Notes: generated by a model not told the origin, from the sequence alone. A DNA stretch of 64,000 nucleotides from CAYWBU01 sp942491525 (GCA_942491525.1 CALOBW010000020.1:1-64000); one strand, 5' to 3'. Shown: positions 39,734 through 48,358, numbered from the stretch's first letter. Numbers and translations are program-made.

Positions 39734-40294
39734 ATGAAAAAGAGTATCGTATTAATCCTGTTAGCTCTACTAATGTCCGGCTGCGCCACCACCAAAGAGC
39801 CCATCCCGGCCGGTGAAGGTGTCCAGGTCGGCGACGTAATATCGGTCACCGCCGAGGTGGTCGCCGTTGACAAGGAGAAGCGCTCCGTCACCATCAAGGG
39901 CCCGCAGGGCAACATGGCTGAGCTGGAGGTCACCGAGCAGGTGCGCAACTTTGACCAGATCCAGGTCGGCAACATGTTGACCGTCACCTACTACCAGGCC
40001 GTGGCCCTCTACTTTGGCGAGCACGGCTCGGACGCTTCGGCCGACATTGGCCTGGTGGCTGCCCGCGCACCCGAAGGCGCCATGCCCGGCGGCGTGATTG
40101 TGGGCGCCGTGGACGCCTCCGTGACCATCGAGAAGATCAACAAGTTCAAGCGCACCATCACCTTCATGGGACCCAACGGCCAGAGCGTAACCGCTTCGGT
40201 TGACAAGGAGAACAAAGAGGCCTTCGATAGTTTAAGCGTCGGCGACAAGATCCACGTCCGCTACACCGAGGCCCTGGCTGTAACCATCAATTAA
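39734..40294 (+). CDS. Small lipoprotein with two beta-barrel repeats
   Basis: A 186-residue lipoprotein (signal MKKSIVLILLALLMSGC, Cys17). The mature part consists of two similar ~70-residue beta-rich repeats: VISVTAEVVAVDKEKRSVTI...IQVGNMLTVTYYQAVA and VDASVTIEKINKFKRTITFM...LSVGDKIHVRYTEALA. The pattern (D/N-x-x-x-R-x-hydrophobic strand, VGDxxxVxY ending) suggests OB-fold-like barrels, as in periplasmic ligand- or metal-resistance proteins. No catalytic residues are evident. The start at 39734 follows GAGGAGG; the longer open frame from 39575 runs through the repeat and is rejected. Confidence 0.75.
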   Translation: MKKSIVLILLALLMSGCATTKEPIPAGEGVQVGDVISVTAEVVAVDKEKRSVTIKGPQGNMAELEVTEQVRNFDQIQVGNMLTVTYYQAVALYFGEHGSDASADIGLVAARAPEGAMPGGVIVGAVDASVTIEKINKFKRTITFMGPNGQSVTASVDKENKEAFDSLSVGDKIHVRYTEALAVTIN

Positions 40295-40353
40295 AGTTCA
40301 GCACGGGCAAGCGTTCCGCTTCGCCCGTGCCAACCAAATACAAAGGAATCCGT

Positions 40354-41145
40354 ATGCTCAGCTGGTTCACAAACCGCCGCCGTCAGAAACTTACCCAGAC
40401 CCCCTTCCCCGCCGCGTGGGAGGATATACTCAAGCGCAATGTCGGCCACTATCAGATGCTGGACGATGAAGAACAGGCCCAGCTACAAAATCTGATCAAA
40501 GTTTTCATTGCCGAGAAGCACTGGGAGGCCGGCCACGATCTGGAGCTGAGCGACGAGATCAAGGTGACCATCGCAGCCCAGGCCTGCCTGCTGCTGCTGG
40601 GCCTGCCGCACAACTACTACCGCAACGTCAAAACCATCATCGTCTACCCCTCCACGGTTGTGGCGCCGCGGCGCAAGCCCGGCTTCTTTGAGAACAGCTT
40701 CGCGCCGGTGCAGGCGTCTCAGCCAATCATCGGCCAGGCCTTTCAGCGCGGGCCCGTCATCCTTGTCTGGGATGCCGCTTTACGCGGCGGGCGCAGCCCC
40801 AGAGACGGCCACAATGTGATCTACCACGAGTTCGCCCACAAGCTGGACATGCTTGACGGCGCCGCCGACGGCACCCCGCCCCTGCGCGAGAGGGCCGAAT
40901 ACCACGGCTGGATTCAGGCCTGCACGCGCGAGTATCTGCATCTCAAAGAGCGGAAGGGCAAGAGATCTTTTCTGAATGATTATGGCGCAACCAACGAAGC
41001 AGAATTCTTCGCGGTTGCCACCGAACAGTTCTTCGATCAGCCGCGCCTGATGCAGCGACACGCGCCTGAGCTCTATCAGGTGCTGCGGCAGTACTACCGG
41101 CAGGACCCGGCCAGGCGCGTGTACCAGTCCAAAAACTCAGCCTAA
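40354..41145 (+). CDS. MtfA-family zinc metallopeptidase
   Basis: A 263-residue protein of the MtfA (YeeI) family, cytoplasmic aminopeptidase-like enzymes that in E. coli bind the glucose regulator Mlc. The gluzincin motif HEFAH (158-162) and downstream Glu217 (TNEAEFFA) supply zinc ligands. The upstream segment PGFFENSFAPVQASQP and LVWDA are family-typical. The start is set at 40354, with AAGGAAT upstream, rather than 40327. The last 4 bp overlap the convergent gene on the other strand. Mlc itself is not in the window, so its regulatory partner here is unknown. Confidence 0.85.
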   Translation: MLSWFTNRRRQKLTQTPFPAAWEDILKRNVGHYQMLDDEEQAQLQNLIKVFIAEKHWEAGHDLELSDEIKVTIAAQACLLLLGLPHNYYRNVKTIIVYPSTVVAPRRKPGFFENSFAPVQASQPIIGQAFQRGPVILVWDAALRGGRSPRDGHNVIYHEFAHKLDMLDGAADGTPPLRERAEYHGWIQACTREYLHLKERKGKRSFLNDYGATNEAEFFAVATEQFFDQPRLMQRHAPELYQVLRQYYRQDPARRVYQSKNSA

Positions 41146-41954
41146 TGCTTACCGCCATGCCCGTTGCCGTTACCGCCGCGGGCACCCGAGGATGCTCCGG
41201 GACCAGATCCGGGCCCGGCGGAGTTGGATCCGCCATTATAACCGGAGCTGCTGCCACCCAGACTGCCGGCCGAACTGCCGCCCCTGATCGCATGCTGATA
41301 ACCCTTGGCAATGGCGGTGGCATTGCCGCTGCGGGCCTGATAGGCGAACGACTCACGCATCTGCCGCATCGCCTTGGCCTGATAGCCCTTGCGCAGCGCC
41401 TCATCAACCGTATCGGCGGCCGTTCCGGACGAAACCCTTGTGCGGGTCATCTCACGCAGAGTCAGCGCTGTCTCACGGCAAAGGGCCGCATCGCAATCCC
41501 TGGCCCGCAGCCGGTCACGGATCCGGTCAAGATCACCGGCCTGCAGCCCGGCCGCCATCGCATCGGCTATGCTGTCGCCAACGCTACGCGCAGCCCTGGG
41601 ATCATCCACCAGACTGCCCGCCCAGCCATAGGCGTAGGCATAACGCTCCCGGACCTGCCGCATCGCCCTGACCACGGCTTCGGGGCCGGCCTGCTTGGCC
41701 AGCCCTTCATGGGCCTTTTCAACAACCGGCCCGACCGGCAACCCCTGCTGCAGCGTCTGGCGGATCTGCTGATGAACCTGCAACGCCTCATCAACGCCAT
41801 AGTTCTTCAGACGTTCATTTAAACGGTTGGCGATTCCCTCTTCCAGCCCAAGTCCCACCATCGCCTGGGTACTCTGACTGATTCGGATGTCCGGCTGGGC
41901 ATAAACGACCTGACTGAGCAACACTATCATAATTAAGCTAAGTAATTTCTTCAT
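41142..41954 (-). CDS. Exported hypothetical protein with Gly/Ser/Asn-rich tail
   Basis: A 270-residue protein with a signal peptide (MKKLLSLIMIVLLSQVVYA). The mature part has several similar helical units (VHQQIRQTLQQGLPV, AMRQVRERYAYAYG, ALRKGYQAKAMRQMRES) and two Cys (DCDAALC). The C-terminal ~45 residues are low complexity (GGSS, GSNS, GNGNGHGGKH) and probably disordered. It is the last gene of the ECF sigma group, 47 bp after the small lipoprotein and with a strong AGGAGG of its own. It may be a cell-envelope target of that sigma factor. No family was recognised. Confidence 0.65.
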   Translation of the reverse strand: MKKLLSLIMIVLLSQVVYAQPDIRISQSTQAMVGLGLEEGIANRLNERLKNYGVDEALQVHQQIRQTLQQGLPVGPVVEKAHEGLAKQAGPEAVVRAMRQVRERYAYAYGWAGSLVDDPRAARSVGDSIADAMAAGLQAGDLDRIRDRLRARDCDAALCRETALTLREMTRTRVSSGTAADTVDEALRKGYQAKAMRQMRESFAYQARSGNATAIAKGYQHAIRGGSSAGSLGGSSSGYNGGSNSAGPGSGPGASSGARGGNGNGHGGKH

Positions 41955-42001
41955 ACCAGCACCTCCTTTCTGCAGAAGTTAACGTTTCTAGCCAGTTGCG
42001 G

Positions 42002-42319
42002 TTACAGATCAGACTCATAAATGCAGTTGCACCCCCCATAGTCATCATTTTCCCTCTGGCGACAGGGCGGCACAAACACTTGGCCGTCAACCAGGTAGAA
42101 GTAACGAAACTCGGACACATTCGGCACCACAACCTGCCAGGTTCTGGAATCAACCTTCACGGCGGCCTGGGGGGCAAAATCGCAGCAGGAGCAGCACAGA
42201 TAGACCGTCGTGGCCTCAGGCGCCCTGAGCCGCAGCCTCAGGTTCTCGCCCTCTGGGCTGACTTGATGGACCGAACAGGCACACAGAAATGGCAGGATCA
42301 GCAAGAGCCGCCAGCTCAT
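42002..42319 (-). CDS. Small lipoprotein with glycogen-binding-like (CBM48/E-set) fold
   Basis: A 105-residue lipoprotein (MSWRLLLILPFLCAC, lipid Cys15). The mature part resembles the C-terminal domain of the preceding anti-sigma protein: LRLRAPEATTVYLCCSC, WQVVVPNVSEFRYFYLVDGQ compared with FVIYSPEARQAEVVGSF and WELVLPLTAGEHRYAYIVDN. This is the AMPK/CBM48-type E-set pattern. It ends with three Cys-containing loops (CCSCC, PPCRQ, CNC). It overlaps the anti-sigma gene by 4 bp (ATGA). It may sense or bind a glycan, competing with or reporting to the anti-sigma factor. Confidence 0.65.
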   Translation of the reverse strand: MSWRLLLILPFLCACSVHQVSPEGENLRLRLRAPEATTVYLCCSCCDFAPQAAVKVDSRTWQVVVPNVSEFRYFYLVDGQVFVPPCRQRENDDYGGCNCIYESDL

Positions 42320-42837
42320 GCATCGCCTCCGATCCTGATAATGGAATTCTGGCCGCTGAAATCATCATCTTCCCGCAAGACCACGCTGGGGTCAGCCAGC
42401 CGCTGCCGGTTGTCAACAATGTAGGCATAGCGGTGCTCACCGGCCGTCAAAGGCAGGACCAGTTCCCAATAGCCCGTATCACCGATCTTTTGCAGCGCCA
42501 CGGGCTGCCAGCCGCTAAAGCTGCCGACCACCTCTGCCTGCCGGGCCTCCGGGCTGTAGATCACAAACCGATACGGAGTCTCTTCAGGCAGCGGGCGCAT
42601 CAGAACGGCGCTGACCACCAGAACCGCGGCCAACGAGGCCGCCACCAGATAACGGCGGTAACTCAGGGGCTTGAACTCACTGCGCCTGCTCTCATGGCGC
42701 AACAGCTTCTCCAGCCGCAGCAGCGCGATTGTTTCAGACTTCAGCTCCCCATCCCCAGTTACGCCCTCAACAAATTCCACCTTCTGATCCAGGTCCAGTT
42801 CATCATCGATATACATGCTGATAAGTTCGGGTTTCAT
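42316..42837 (-). CDS. Anti-sigma factor with periplasmic CBM48-like domain
   Basis: A 173-residue membrane protein. The N terminus (MKPELISMYIDDELDLDQK) has the pattern of zinc-less anti-sigma domains. A single transmembrane helix (RYLVAASLAAVLVVSAVL) lies near 61-78. The C-terminal periplasmic part is an AMPK/CBM48-type E-set domain (YRFVIYSPEARQAEVVGSFS, GWQPVAL, YWELVLPLTAGEHRYAYIVD). It starts 2 bp after the sigma factor stop, with GGAGG, so it is almost certainly the cognate anti-sigma factor. The E-set domain is an unusual sensor and hints at a carbohydrate or envelope signal. Confidence 0.75.
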   Translation of the reverse strand: MKPELISMYIDDELDLDQKVEFVEGVTGDGELKSETIALLRLEKLLRHESRRSEFKPLSYRRYLVAASLAAVLVVSAVLMRPLPEETPYRFVIYSPEARQAEVVGSFSGWQPVALQKIGDTGYWELVLPLTAGEHRYAYIVDNRQRLADPSVVLREDDDFSGQNSIIRIGGDA

Positions 42838-42839
42838 GA

Positions 42840-43298
42840 CTATTCCTCCCTGAGCAGTTCTCTCAGATTCTGACGGGCCCGATGCACGCGAACCTTGAGG
42901 TTGGCCAATGAAATACCGACGATGTCGGCGATTTCGGCATAGCTCAAATCATCCGCGGCCACGAAGCTCAGCAGCTCCCGCTCGGCATCTGGCAGACGCA
43001 GCATGGCCGCCAGCACCCTGTCCACCTCTTCACAGTCAGACAGGCTCTGCTCCTGGGCCGGCGACTGTGCAACCTCTTCCAGTGCCCTGGTCTGGCGCTT
43101 GGCTGAGCGGCGGTAATAATCAATCTGAGCATTGCGGGCAATCGTATAGAGCAGGCCCACATCGGCCTGGCGGTAATGTTTCAGACAGCGCGTGAACGTT
43201 TCCTGCAGCAGATCTTCGGCCAGAGAATAATCTCCCGTCCGGCGCAGCAGGTACATAAAGAGTCCACGCTGATGAAGCCTGAACAGTCTATCCATCAT
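42840..43298 (-). CDS. ECF-type RNA polymerase sigma factor
   Basis: A 152-residue extracytoplasmic-function sigma-70 factor. Region 2 (MYLLRRTGDYSLAEDLLQET, then LLYTIARNAQIDYYRRSAKR) and region 4 (LPDAERELLSFVAADDLSYA, EIADIVGISLANLKVRVHRA) are complete; region 3 is absent, as expected. The gene heads an operon with its anti-sigma factor, a related lipoprotein and an exported protein. No ribosome binding site precedes the paired ATG codons at 43298/43295, and a candidate ECF promoter sits so close that the mRNA may be leaderless. Confidence 0.9.
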   Translation of the reverse strand: MMDRLFRLHQRGLFMYLLRRTGDYSLAEDLLQETFTRCLKHYRQADVGLLYTIARNAQIDYYRRSAKRQTRALEEVAQSPAQEQSLSDCEEVDRVLAAMLRLPDAERELLSFVAADDLSYAEIADIVGISLANLKVRVHRARQNLRELLREE

Positions 43299-43307
43299 AT
43301 GGATAAT

Positions 43308-43333
43308 AACGAAGGTTTGAACAAATGGTTACA
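43308..43333 (-). promoter_or_regulatory. Candidate autoregulatory ECF promoter
   Basis: On the minus strand TGTAAC (43328-43333), 16-bp spacer and CGTT (43308-43311) match the AAC-N16-CGT architecture of ECF promoters, 10 bp ahead of the sigma gene ATG. Confidence 0.45.
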
Positions 43334-43384
43334 AAAATCTTATAGATGCAGATTTTAGATGATCGGAGATTTAATCAGGCAGGA

Positions 43385-43408
43385 GCGGGACCCCCTGAGG
43401 GGTCCCGC
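43385..43408. terminator. Hairpin after the phospholipase D-like gene
   Basis: GCGGGACCCC (43385-43394) and GGGGTCCCGC (43399-43408) form a 10-bp stem with loop CTGA. The plus-strand 3' side is T-rich (GATTTTCTT); the minus-strand side, in the gene's own direction, is less so. Confidence 0.65.
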
Positions 43409-43415
43409 GATTTTC

Positions 43416-44816
43416 TTACATTACATAGCCGAGGCCGGTCATGACATAGAAGCGCATGGTTAGACGCTCCTTCCAGCCCAGGTTCTTCTTGAACCAGGAT
43501 TTGTCAACCTTCTGGATGTAGTCACCGTGACCGAAGATATCATCATTGAGCACCTCCATGCCTTCGGCGACCAGTTCGGGGTCGGTGATGGCGAAGGCGT
43601 ACTCGTTTTCCCAGTCATGGGCCCGGCCGGACATATTCCAGGACCCGGGCATGAAGAGCTCGTTGTCAACAGCCACAACCTTGGAATGGATGGTGCGGGT
43701 GTAACCCTCCTGATCGCCGGTAGCCGCCGGCAGAGCCCAGAGGTAGATATCGGCACCCGCGGCTTTCAGCTCCTTGAAGTACTGCAGACCGGCATAGTAG
43801 ACCGGCTTGATATCATGATTGGCCTTGGCATTGGTCAGAATGGTGACCTTGACGCCGCGCTCCAGAGCATCCTTGATCAGCTCCACCTGATAATCATGGG
43901 GCGAGAAGTAGGGAGTCTCGATGAAGATGTTGTCCTGGGCATTCTCGATGATGTAGGCGTACATATCGTTGATCTGGGTCAGACCGCCGATCTCGGGCTC
44001 GTTGTGCAGCATGCGCACCGCAACGTTCTGATAGTTGCCGCTCTGCTCATCAACTTTCAGCTCGGGATAGTAGCGCGGGTCATTCTCATCCATCTGCCAC
44101 TCGTTCTTACCAGACATGTAGTTGAAGGCGGTGATGAAGTCGTCCATCAGCACCTCGTTGAGGTCGCCGCGCACATAGATGTCGGTGTCGCGCCAGAGGT
44201 TCATGAAGTCGCCCTCTTCCGGATTGAAGCCGGCGGGCGGACCGCTCAGATAGTCATAGTCGGCAAACTCATTGAGATTGTCAAAATAGGCGCCGCCGAT
44301 GTTGCGGCCACCCTCAGTGGAGGCGGTGCCGTAGGAGCTGTCAGTCAGCAGCAGCTTCTTATGGCAGCCGATCAGGGCCAGTTTGACCGGATCGATGGTG
44401 TCCTGGGCCAGGTAGCCGCGGCACTCGGCGCCGGCATTGCGCAGCAAAGGCATTATGGGCGCGCCGTAGAAAACCTGAGTCAGGGGATGATAGATAACGT
44501 TAACTTCCATCTCGTCAGACTCGACCAGCTTCTCGACCAGCAGTTTGGCGTGCTCGGTGCCGCTCCTGTCCTTATCAAAGTAGAGGGTGTAGATATTGAT
44601 GAACTGCTCGGCTTCATCCATCATCTCGCGGCGGACAGCATCGGCACGGGTGGCTTCAGGCAGCAGCTCAACCTCATTGCCGAAGGTGCGCTGGGTGCCG
44701 GTCAGGGCGTCGATCTCAGCCTGGGTGGACTCCAGGTTCCAGAAGCCGGCGTGGGCTGCCGGAGCCAGGCAGACGGTAAATAGGATCATTCCGATTAACT
44801 GTTTTCTCAATGACAT
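43416..44816 (-). CDS. Exported phospholipase D-family protein
   Basis: A 466-residue protein with a signal peptide (MSLRKQLIGMILFTVCLAPAAHA), so it is periplasmic or secreted. Two HKD motifs are intact: H152-K154-D159 (CHKKLLLTD) and H377-K379-D384 (IHSKVVAVD). Both are followed by the Gly/Ser-Asn stretches typical of the superfamily (TEGGRNIGG; PGSWNMSGR). Members include phospholipases, cardiolipin synthases and nucleases; export and no membrane helices favour a phosphodiesterase acting in the envelope or outside the cell. The gene has its own GGAG site and terminator. It is just upstream of, and on the same strand as, the ECF sigma group but separated by the hairpin at 43385. Confidence 0.88.
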   Translation of the reverse strand: MSLRKQLIGMILFTVCLAPAAHAGFWNLESTQAEIDALTGTQRTFGNEVELLPEATRADAVRREMMDEAEQFINIYTLYFDKDRSGTEHAKLLVEKLVESDEMEVNVIYHPLTQVFYGAPIMPLLRNAGAECRGYLAQDTIDPVKLALIGCHKKLLLTDSSYGTASTEGGRNIGGAYFDNLNEFADYDYLSGPPAGFNPEEGDFMNLWRDTDIYVRGDLNEVLMDDFITAFNYMSGKNEWQMDENDPRYYPELKVDEQSGNYQNVAVRMLHNEPEIGGLTQINDMYAYIIENAQDNIFIETPYFSPHDYQVELIKDALERGVKVTILTNAKANHDIKPVYYAGLQYFKELKAAGADIYLWALPAATGDQEGYTRTIHSKVVAVDNELFMPGSWNMSGRAHDWENEYAFAITDPELVAEGMEVLNDDIFGHGDYIQKVDKSWFKKNLGWKERLTMRFYVMTGLGYVM

Positions 44817-44859
44817 AAGTTCTCCTTCGTGAAGTAGTTTCTAAGATGAAAAGGGAAAA

Positions 44860-45387
44860 CTACCCTTCAATTTCCTGCATGTAGCGATCAAAGATCTCAT
44901 CAATGGCGGCCCGGCGCTGCTCCTTGCTCATAGAGGGGTTGTTGCGCAGCTGATCCAGCTCGGAGCGATAGTCCATAAGCACCCCCCGGATACGCTCCTG
45001 CTCAGCCATATCGAAGCTGTTCTCGGCGGGCGCCTCCCCATAACCGTTCTGATAGACGGCATTCAGGGCCATGATTTCACGCTCTTTGGCAGCTGCATCC
45101 ATGGAGGGATCAGCCTGGGTGATATTGCGCAGCTCGCGCAGCTTGGCGGCAGCCTCTGCCTGATCCAGACCTTCAAAAAGCGGCGACTGAATCGTCATGG
45201 TGCGGGCCTCCTGAGCATCCACCCCGTCCTTATACTCAGCCGGAACATCTGAGGTCGTCGGCTGCGCGGCCGCAACTGTTGTCGGGGGCAGCGTTTCAGG
45301 GGTGCGGGTAGAGTTCCTGTAGCAAAATATTCCAGCCACAAGAGTGATGATTAAAACTGAGGCTAAACATATCTTTTTATTCTGCAT
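44860..45387 (-). CDS. Hypothetical membrane-anchored protein
   Basis: A 175-residue protein. An N-terminal hydrophobic segment (ICLASVLIITLVAGIFC) is probably an uncleaved anchor or signal. A Pro/Thr/Ala-rich linker (TPETLPPTTVAAAQPTT) follows, then a charged all-helical region of about 110 residues with regular MxxxxREI and EQRRAAIDEIFDRYMQEIE patterns. It resembles lipase-chaperone-like or other helical periplasmic proteins, but no family is clear. The start at 45387 is chosen because it directly precedes the anchor; the frame is open to 45498 and there is no convincing ribosome binding site at either. Confidence 0.55.
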   Translation of the reverse strand: MQNKKICLASVLIITLVAGIFCYRNSTRTPETLPPTTVAAAQPTTSDVPAEYKDGVDAQEARTMTIQSPLFEGLDQAEAAAKLRELRNITQADPSMDAAAKEREIMALNAVYQNGYGEAPAENSFDMAEQERIRGVLMDYRSELDQLRNNPSMSKEQRRAAIDEIFDRYMQEIEG

Positions 45388-45589
45388 GACCACGCGATAC
45401 ACCCGCAAAACAACAAATGCAAGCATAAATTGGCCGGACCAATTATTAATCAAACATATTGAGCGCCATCTATCAGAAATAACAGACGATTGACACACAG
45501 CCAGACTGGCACCAACAAAGAAGATTCAAGACACACCAGGCGTTACAAACCGATCAAATAGGGCTGAACAGGAAAAACTTTTCCCCTAC

Positions 45590-46363
45590 CTAATTCAACA
45601 ATTGCGCCGCAAGCACGGCCGCACCAATGGCACCGTTCTCCTGGGCGCTATCATTAACCATGATCGAAATATTGAGCCGCTGCTCCAGGGCCCTGACCAT
45701 GCCGATATTCTTGGCCACCCCGCCGGTCATCATGACCGGCTCCCTGACCCCGACCTTGGTTGCCAGAGCCGCCACCCTTGAGGCCGCCGACTCATGAATG
45801 CCGGCAATGATATTCTGGCGCGTATGCTGCTTGGCGATCATGGAGATAACTTCCGACTCGGCAAAAACGGTGCAGATGCTGCTGACCTTGGAGGGGCTGT
45901 CAGCCTCAAGCGATATCGCGCCCATCCGGTCCAGATCAACCTCCAGGGCCCGGGCCATGACCTCCAGAAAACGGCCGGTGCCGGCCGCGCACTTGTCGTT
46001 CATGGCAAAATCCTTGACGCGGCCCTCACTGTCGATCACCATGGCCTTGGAGTCCTGACCGCCCACATCGATGATGCCGCGAATCTCGGGGTTCAGGAAG
46101 TGAGCTCCGGCCCCGTGACAGATGATCTCAGTCAGGGCCTTGTCGGCAAACTCGACGCTGTTGCGGCCGTAGCCGGTTGAGACAACCGCCCTGACATCCT
46201 CGCGGGACTTACCCAGCGATTTGAGCAACTCATCATATACGCGCTGACCGGCCGTGGAGGCGCTGTAGCCGGTGAAGACCACCCGGCTGCCCAGCAGTCT
46301 GCCGTCCTCCACCAGGGCCGCCTTGGCCGTTATCGATCCGATATCAATGCCCGCCGTGATCAT
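45590..46363 (-). CDS. 2-hydroxyacyl-CoA dehydratase activator (HgdC/BadF-type ATPase)
   Basis: A 257-residue ASKHA-fold ATPase that injects a high-energy electron into the dehydratase. ATP-binding motifs GIDIGSITAKAAL (N terminus), IDVGGQDSKAM and MTGGVAKNIG are present. Cys125 (DKCAAGTG) and Cys164 (SSICTVFAESE) are the ligands of the [4Fe-4S] cluster bridging the dimer. It is oxygen sensitive in characterised members, supporting an anaerobic lifestyle. Last gene of the operon; it starts 2 bp after the SDR stop. Confidence 0.92.
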   Translation of the reverse strand: MITAGIDIGSITAKAALVEDGRLLGSRVVFTGYSASTAGQRVYDELLKSLGKSREDVRAVVSTGYGRNSVEFADKALTEIICHGAGAHFLNPEIRGIIDVGGQDSKAMVIDSEGRVKDFAMNDKCAAGTGRFLEVMARALEVDLDRMGAISLEADSPSKVSSICTVFAESEVISMIAKQHTRQNIIAGIHESAASRVAALATKVGVREPVMMTGGVAKNIGMVRALEQRLNISIMVNDSAQENGAIGAAVLAAQLLN

Positions 46364-46365
46364 TG

Positions 46366-47121
46366 CTAAACCGCCGTGGCCCCGCCGTCCACCACCAGAG
46401 TCTGACCGGTGATGAAGGAGGATCCGTCCGAGGCCAGAAAGAGCACCGGCTTGACCACATCATCGATCTCGGCGATGCGTCCCATGGGGATGGTGCTGAC
46501 GATATGCCCCAGCAGATCCTCATTGCCCCAGAAGGGCTTCGAGAAGTCGGTGCGTACCATGGCCGGCGCCACGGCATTGACCTGCACATTAAAGGGCGCC
46601 ATCTCGGCTGAGAGCACCTGGGTCAGCATCTCGATGCCGGACTTGGCAATGCCGTAGATGCCCATGCCGGGCGAGGCCTTGCGGCCGGCAATTGATGAGA
46701 TACTGACGATCTTGCCCTCACCCTGGGCGCGCATCATGGCCGCCGCCTTGCGCGCACAGAGAAAGGTGCCGGTCAGATTGCTCTCGATGATCTTCTGCCA
46801 CATGGTCGGGTCGAGATCGGCAATGGCCGGCGTCATAAGGTTCATACCGACATTGTTGATCAGAATATCGAGGCGGCCATGGACCTCCTGGATAGTTTCG
46901 AAAAGCTTGTCCACATCTTCAGGCTTGGCAATATGCGCCGCCACGGTCATCAGGCTGTTGCCCCCGCCCAGCTCGGCGATGGCGCTATCGAGCCCGTCCT
47001 GCTTGCGGCCGCAGATGATAACTTTGGCACCCTCCCTTAGCAGAGCGCGGGCAATCTCCAGGCCGATCCCGCGGCTACCGCCGGTTACCAGACAGATCTT
47101 ATTTTCGAGTCCGAACCTCAT
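46366..47121 (-). CDS. Short-chain dehydrogenase/reductase
   Basis: A 251-residue classical SDR. The nucleotide-binding TGGSRGIG (13-20), structural NNVG (89-92), catalytic Ser142/143, Tyr156 and Lys160 (YGIAK) are all present. The C-terminal FITGQTLVVDGG block is typical of FabG-like enzymes. In this operon it probably reduces a keto acid or 3-ketoacyl-CoA, or oxidises a hydroxy compound, supplying or using the dehydratase substrate. The start overlaps the upstream dehydratase gene by 4 bp, so translation is coupled. Confidence 0.9.
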   Translation of the reverse strand: MRFGLENKICLVTGGSRGIGLEIARALLREGAKVIICGRKQDGLDSAIAELGGGNSLMTVAAHIAKPEDVDKLFETIQEVHGRLDILINNVGMNLMTPAIADLDPTMWQKIIESNLTGTFLCARKAAAMMRAQGEGKIVSISSIAGRKASPGMGIYGIAKSGIEMLTQVLSAEMAPFNVQVNAVAPAMVRTDFSKPFWGNEDLLGHIVSTIPMGRIAEIDDVVKPVLFLASDGSSFITGQTLVVDGGATAV

Positions 47122-48344
47122 GCCGCAGCCCCCTGTTTTATAATCTCCATAAAGGCATCGATGCGCGTCTCCACTTGGGACTCGGAGAAGTTGCGCGGAT
47201 CAACCATGTCGGCCTCCAGCATCAGCACCGGGATACCGGTCTTCTCCTGCACGATGCGCTGAATGTCCAGCTGGCCGAATGAGTAGGGTTTGCAGCTGCG
47301 GTTGGAGTGCATCACAAAACCGTCGGCATCATAAAACTTTACCATCTCGACCACCTGCTCGGCCATCTGATCGACGCCGATATTGAGATAGATGCGCGTA
47401 TAGGCCTCGGCCATGGAATCCAGGAAGTTGTGCTCATCGATATACTGCATGGATCCGCACCAGGCCGAGGTATAGGTGTCGGCCACCAGACAGGCCTCAT
47501 GCTCGGCAAAGGTCCTCGACAACCACTTGAGCTGATACCAGACCGGCAGATTGTCCCAGAGCAGGCGGTACTTCTCGCTCGGCACCGCCGCGATGCCCTC
47601 GGCGGCGCGCTGCTCCATCTCGAGCAAGAGCTCCTTATAGAAATCCACCGCCACCTGAGTGCCGCGCAAAGTCACGATCAGAGCCAGGAAAAAGAAGGCA
47701 TCAAAGGCACTCATGGGCGAAGGCTTCCTGGCGGTGGTGTTGAGCACCTGCTGCCAGAGACGCTGCCCCTCCAGCGATAAGCGCCCAACCTCGTCAATCC
47801 GGTCATAGGCGAAGGGCCTGCCGCTGGCCGCGGCCAGAAAATAGAGATACTCGTCGATCTGGGCGCGCACATAACTCTTGATCTCGGGCGTGTAGCCGGT
47901 GTGACAGATGGGGGTGTCAAAGATGAAGAGCGGCACATCGAAGTAACGCGCCTGGACCTCATACCACTTCATCACTGTACCGCAGATGTTGTTGCCGCAG
48001 ATCAGCATATCGGGCCTGGGCAGGCCGCCGATGGGACCGCCGTTGATCGTGGCGCAGGAGATGTCGGCCCGGGCATAGGAGCAGAGATCGGTGCTGTAGC
48101 CCATGGCTTCGGCCTTCTCGCAGAGATCCTCACCCATCTTGGAGGCGCCGATCATAGCCGCATGATTCTCGGGGTAGACCGGAATGATATCCATGGCCAC
48201 CAGCGGTTCCACCGGGCCGCCCGAGGTGATCCAGGCCACCTGCTTGCCGTTGTCGGCGGCGGTCTTGGCGTCGATATAGTAGGTGGTCATGATGTCGCGC
48301 ATCTTCTTGGCGGACTTAATCTTGAGTTTATCCTGTTCACTCAT
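47118..48344 (-). CDS. 2-hydroxyacyl-CoA dehydratase subunit
   Basis: A 408-residue protein of the HgdB/FldC/BcrB-type family, which with a second subunit removes water from (R)-2-hydroxyacyl-CoA by ketyl-radical chemistry, or reduces aromatic acyl-CoA. Cysteines in DLCSYARADI, NNICGTVMKW and NRSCKPYSFGQ fit [4Fe-4S] ligands. It pairs with the adjacent subunit (48359-49453). Substrate cannot be read from sequence; the dedicated CoA ligase and SDR suggest a hydroxy or aromatic acid. It has GGAGC before ATG. Confidence 0.88.
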   Translation of the reverse strand: MSEQDKLKIKSAKKMRDIMTTYYIDAKTAADNGKQVAWITSGGPVEPLVAMDIIPVYPENHAAMIGASKMGEDLCEKAEAMGYSTDLCSYARADISCATINGGPIGGLPRPDMLICGNNICGTVMKWYEVQARYFDVPLFIFDTPICHTGYTPEIKSYVRAQIDEYLYFLAAASGRPFAYDRIDEVGRLSLEGQRLWQQVLNTTARKPSPMSAFDAFFFLALIVTLRGTQVAVDFYKELLLEMEQRAAEGIAAVPSEKYRLLWDNLPVWYQLKWLSRTFAEHEACLVADTYTSAWCGSMQYIDEHNFLDSMAEAYTRIYLNIGVDQMAEQVVEMVKFYDADGFVMHSNRSCKPYSFGQLDIQRIVQEKTGIPVLMLEADMVDPRNFSESQVETRIDAFMEIIKQGAAA

Positions 48345-48358
48345 CGGAGAGCTCCTTT

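Noticed and set aside
43527..44783. 418-residue plus-strand ORF opposite the phospholipase D-like gene
   Set aside because: It is the antisense reading of a gene with signal peptide and two intact HKD motifs; it has no ribosome binding site or known domain.
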